DNA from: Sphingobium sp. | GTDB lineage: Bacteria; Pseudomonadota; Alphaproteobacteria; Sphingomonadales; Sphingomonadaceae | Direction of reading: 5' to 3' | DNA: 64,000 nt | Assembly: GCA_023266575.1 (NCBI GenBank) | Contig: JAHFPV010000016.1 | Location: 22,122-86,121, forward strand | Shown here: positions 62,919-64,000 of the stretch, one piece after another | How positions within the stretch are numbered: the first letter of the stretch is position 1 | Layout of the letters: each line of letters opens with the position of its first letter | Translations under genes and position numbers: made by a program | The notes under the pieces: model-generated | What the model was told of the DNA's origin: nothing | Seen by the model: only the letters and a program-made list of their open reading frames with translations | Databases searched by the model: none

Positions 62919-62959
62919 GCGTTCCTATCTGTGTGGCCAACATGGATAGGAATGGATAG

Positions 62960-63493
62960 ATGGCGCAGGAAATCGCGACACTCGCAGGCGGATGCTTCTG
63001 GTGTACTGAAGCGGTGTATCAAAATCTCAAGGGCGTTAGCGCGGTCGAGAGCGGCTATATCGGCGGGGAAAAGTCCGACCCGACCTATGAACAGGTCTGT
63101 TCCGGCACGACCGGCCACGCCGAGGCGATCCGCATCAGCTTCGACCCTGACGTCATCAGCTATGCCGACCTGCTCGACATTTTCTTTGCAACGCATAATC
63201 CCACGACGCTCAATCGCCAGGGCAATGATGTCGGCACCCAATATCGCTCCGCCATCTTCCCCCATTCGCCTGAGCAGGAGGCAGAGGCGAAGGTCGCTAT
63301 CGACCGGGCGCAGGCGGACCATGACGACCCGATCGTCACCACGATAGAGCCGGACGGCCCCTGGTATCCGGCGGAGGATTATCATCAGCAATATTGGGAC
63401 CGGGTCGGCGACCGTAACCCCTATTGCATGGCGGTGATCCCGCCCAAGCTCGCCAAGCTGCGCAAGGGCTTTGCCGACAAGATTGACGGCTGA
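62960..63493 (+). CDS. msrA: Peptide-methionine (S)-S-oxide reductase MsrA
   Basis: A 177-residue enzyme with the [12 protein letters not shown] active site (nucleophilic Cys in CFW), [19 protein letters not shown] and [11 protein letters not shown]. It repairs oxidised methionine. It lies 41 bp after the acyl-CoA ligase gene, possibly co-transcribed. Confidence 0.96.
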   Translation: MAQEIATLAGGCFWCTEAVYQNLKGVSAVESGYIGGEKSDPTYEQVCSGTTGHAEAIRISFDPDVISYADLLDIFFATHNPTTLNRQGNDVGTQYRSAIFPHSPEQEAEAKVAIDRAQADHDDPIVTTIEPDGPWYPAEDYHQQYWDRVGDRNPYCMAVIPPKLAKLRKGFADKIDG

Positions 63494-63588
63494 TTTTCCG
63501 CGACACGCTTCGCCGTCTTTGGCATCCTGATTAGGCGGCGGTTAAGGTCAGCTGTGCCAGGACGGCGGCGAACCAAGTCGGGGGACTG

Positions 63589-63858
63589 ATGATGAACAAG
63601 ATATTGATGCTGGCCGCGCCGCTGATGCTGCTGGCTCTGCCCGGCTGTATCGCCAAGACGGCGCTGGATATCGCGACGATGCCGGTGCGCGCGGGCGCGC
63701 AGGCGGCGGACTGGGCGACCACCAGCCAGGACGAATCCGATCGCAATTATGGCCGCAAGATGCGCGAGCAGGAAGCGCGCGATGGCAAGGCGCGCAAGAA
63801 GGCGGACAAGGAACGCCGCCGCCAGTGCGAGGATGCGGGCTACGATAATTGCGATTGA
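63589..63858 (+). CDS. Small lipoprotein with charged C-terminal tail
   Basis: An 89-residue protein: signal peptide with lipobox LALPGCIAKTA, then a helical segment (LDIATMPVRAGAQAADWATT) and a long basic/acidic stretch (RKMREQEARDGKARKKADK) ending in two cysteines (QCEDAGYDNCD). No family recognised. Confidence 0.7.
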   Translation: MMNKILMLAAPLMLLALPGCIAKTALDIATMPVRAGAQAADWATTSQDESDRNYGRKMREQEARDGKARKKADKERRRQCEDAGYDNCD

Positions 63859-63879
63859 GCGCGATGACTTCACCTTGAC

Positions 63880-63903
63880 CCGTTCGTTTCGAGCGAAGTC
63901 GAG
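63880..63903. repeat. REP-like element near the window end
   Basis: CCGTTCGTTTCGAGCGAAGTCGAG (in two pieces CCGTTCGTTTCGAGCG and AAGTCGAG): a single arm of the 27-mer family. Nothing else can be recognised between 63904 and 64000. Confidence 0.7.
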
Positions 63904-64000
63904 CATCTGTCTTGTTGGTCAAGCATGGATTGGGGACCAAGTTCGATTTTCGGCAACGAGGCGATTGGCGAGGACGACGATTTTTCTAGCGACGGCGGCG

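Overview
The window is high-GC alphaproteobacterial DNA, most likely from a Sphingomonadaceae member such as Sphingobium or Sphingomonas. Support comes from the trmB/metK/lnt block, the cell-cycle regulator TrcR, a gene transfer agent (GTA) cluster of the Rhodobacter/sphingomonad type, and dispersed palindromic repeats of the kind seen in sphingomonad genomes. The genus is an inference.

Positions 1 to about 21.6 kb look like an accessory metal-response (chiefly copper) island ending at a tyrosine recombinase gene (20379-21593). It holds an ECF sigma factor (cut by the window start), an AraC-type regulator, a porin-bufferin operon (porin, bufA1, bufB, bufC), a CcdA-type thiol-redox membrane protein, a six-gene operon of unknown purpose (CBS protein, ferritin-like di-iron protein, ketoacyl synthase III-like enzyme, ABC ATPase, ABC-2 permease, periplasmic thioredoxin), a YHS/TlpA/YeeE operon, and a cus-type copper/silver efflux operon headed by two small Met/Cys-rich secreted proteins. 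Six transcription units carry the same promoter signature, GTAACC-N15/16-CGAA, including the sigma factor itself. I read this as one autoregulated ECF (SigF-like) regulon binding the island together. The cus operon lies between two ~94-bp imperfect direct repeats.

From 21.7 to 29.8 kb is core chromosome: trmB, a secreted protein, metK, lnt and a YqaA-type membrane protein on the minus strand, then small secreted or membrane proteins, a lipoprotein and a glutathione S-transferase. Lnt carries an in-frame translated palindromic repeat.

From 29.9 to 49.0 kb is a GTA cluster in near-canonical order: TerS, (regulator, M28 peptidase), TerL, portal, DUF6127, prohead protease, capsid, fibre-tail adaptor, gp6, gp7, DUF3168, tail tube, gp10, gp10.1, tape measure, DUF2460 fusion, DUF2163, NlpC/P60, gp15 and DUF2793. 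It is interrupted by unrelated genes and by seven copies of a ~70-bp intergenic repeat. The large terminase is split by a frameshifting deletion that removes the Walker B region, so DNA packaging is probably lost (or the assembly has an error there).

From 49.2 to 64 kb is core chromosome again: an OmpA-family protein with a long polyproline linker, a Cu/Zn superoxide dismutase lipoprotein, thpR, a Bax-inhibitor-1 protein, a second GST, clpA, DUF1192, a quinone oxidoreductase, a LpxH-like phosphoesterase paired with a glycosyltransferase, trcR, an acyl-CoA ligase, msrA and a small lipoprotein. I saw no tRNA, rRNA or CRISPR array.
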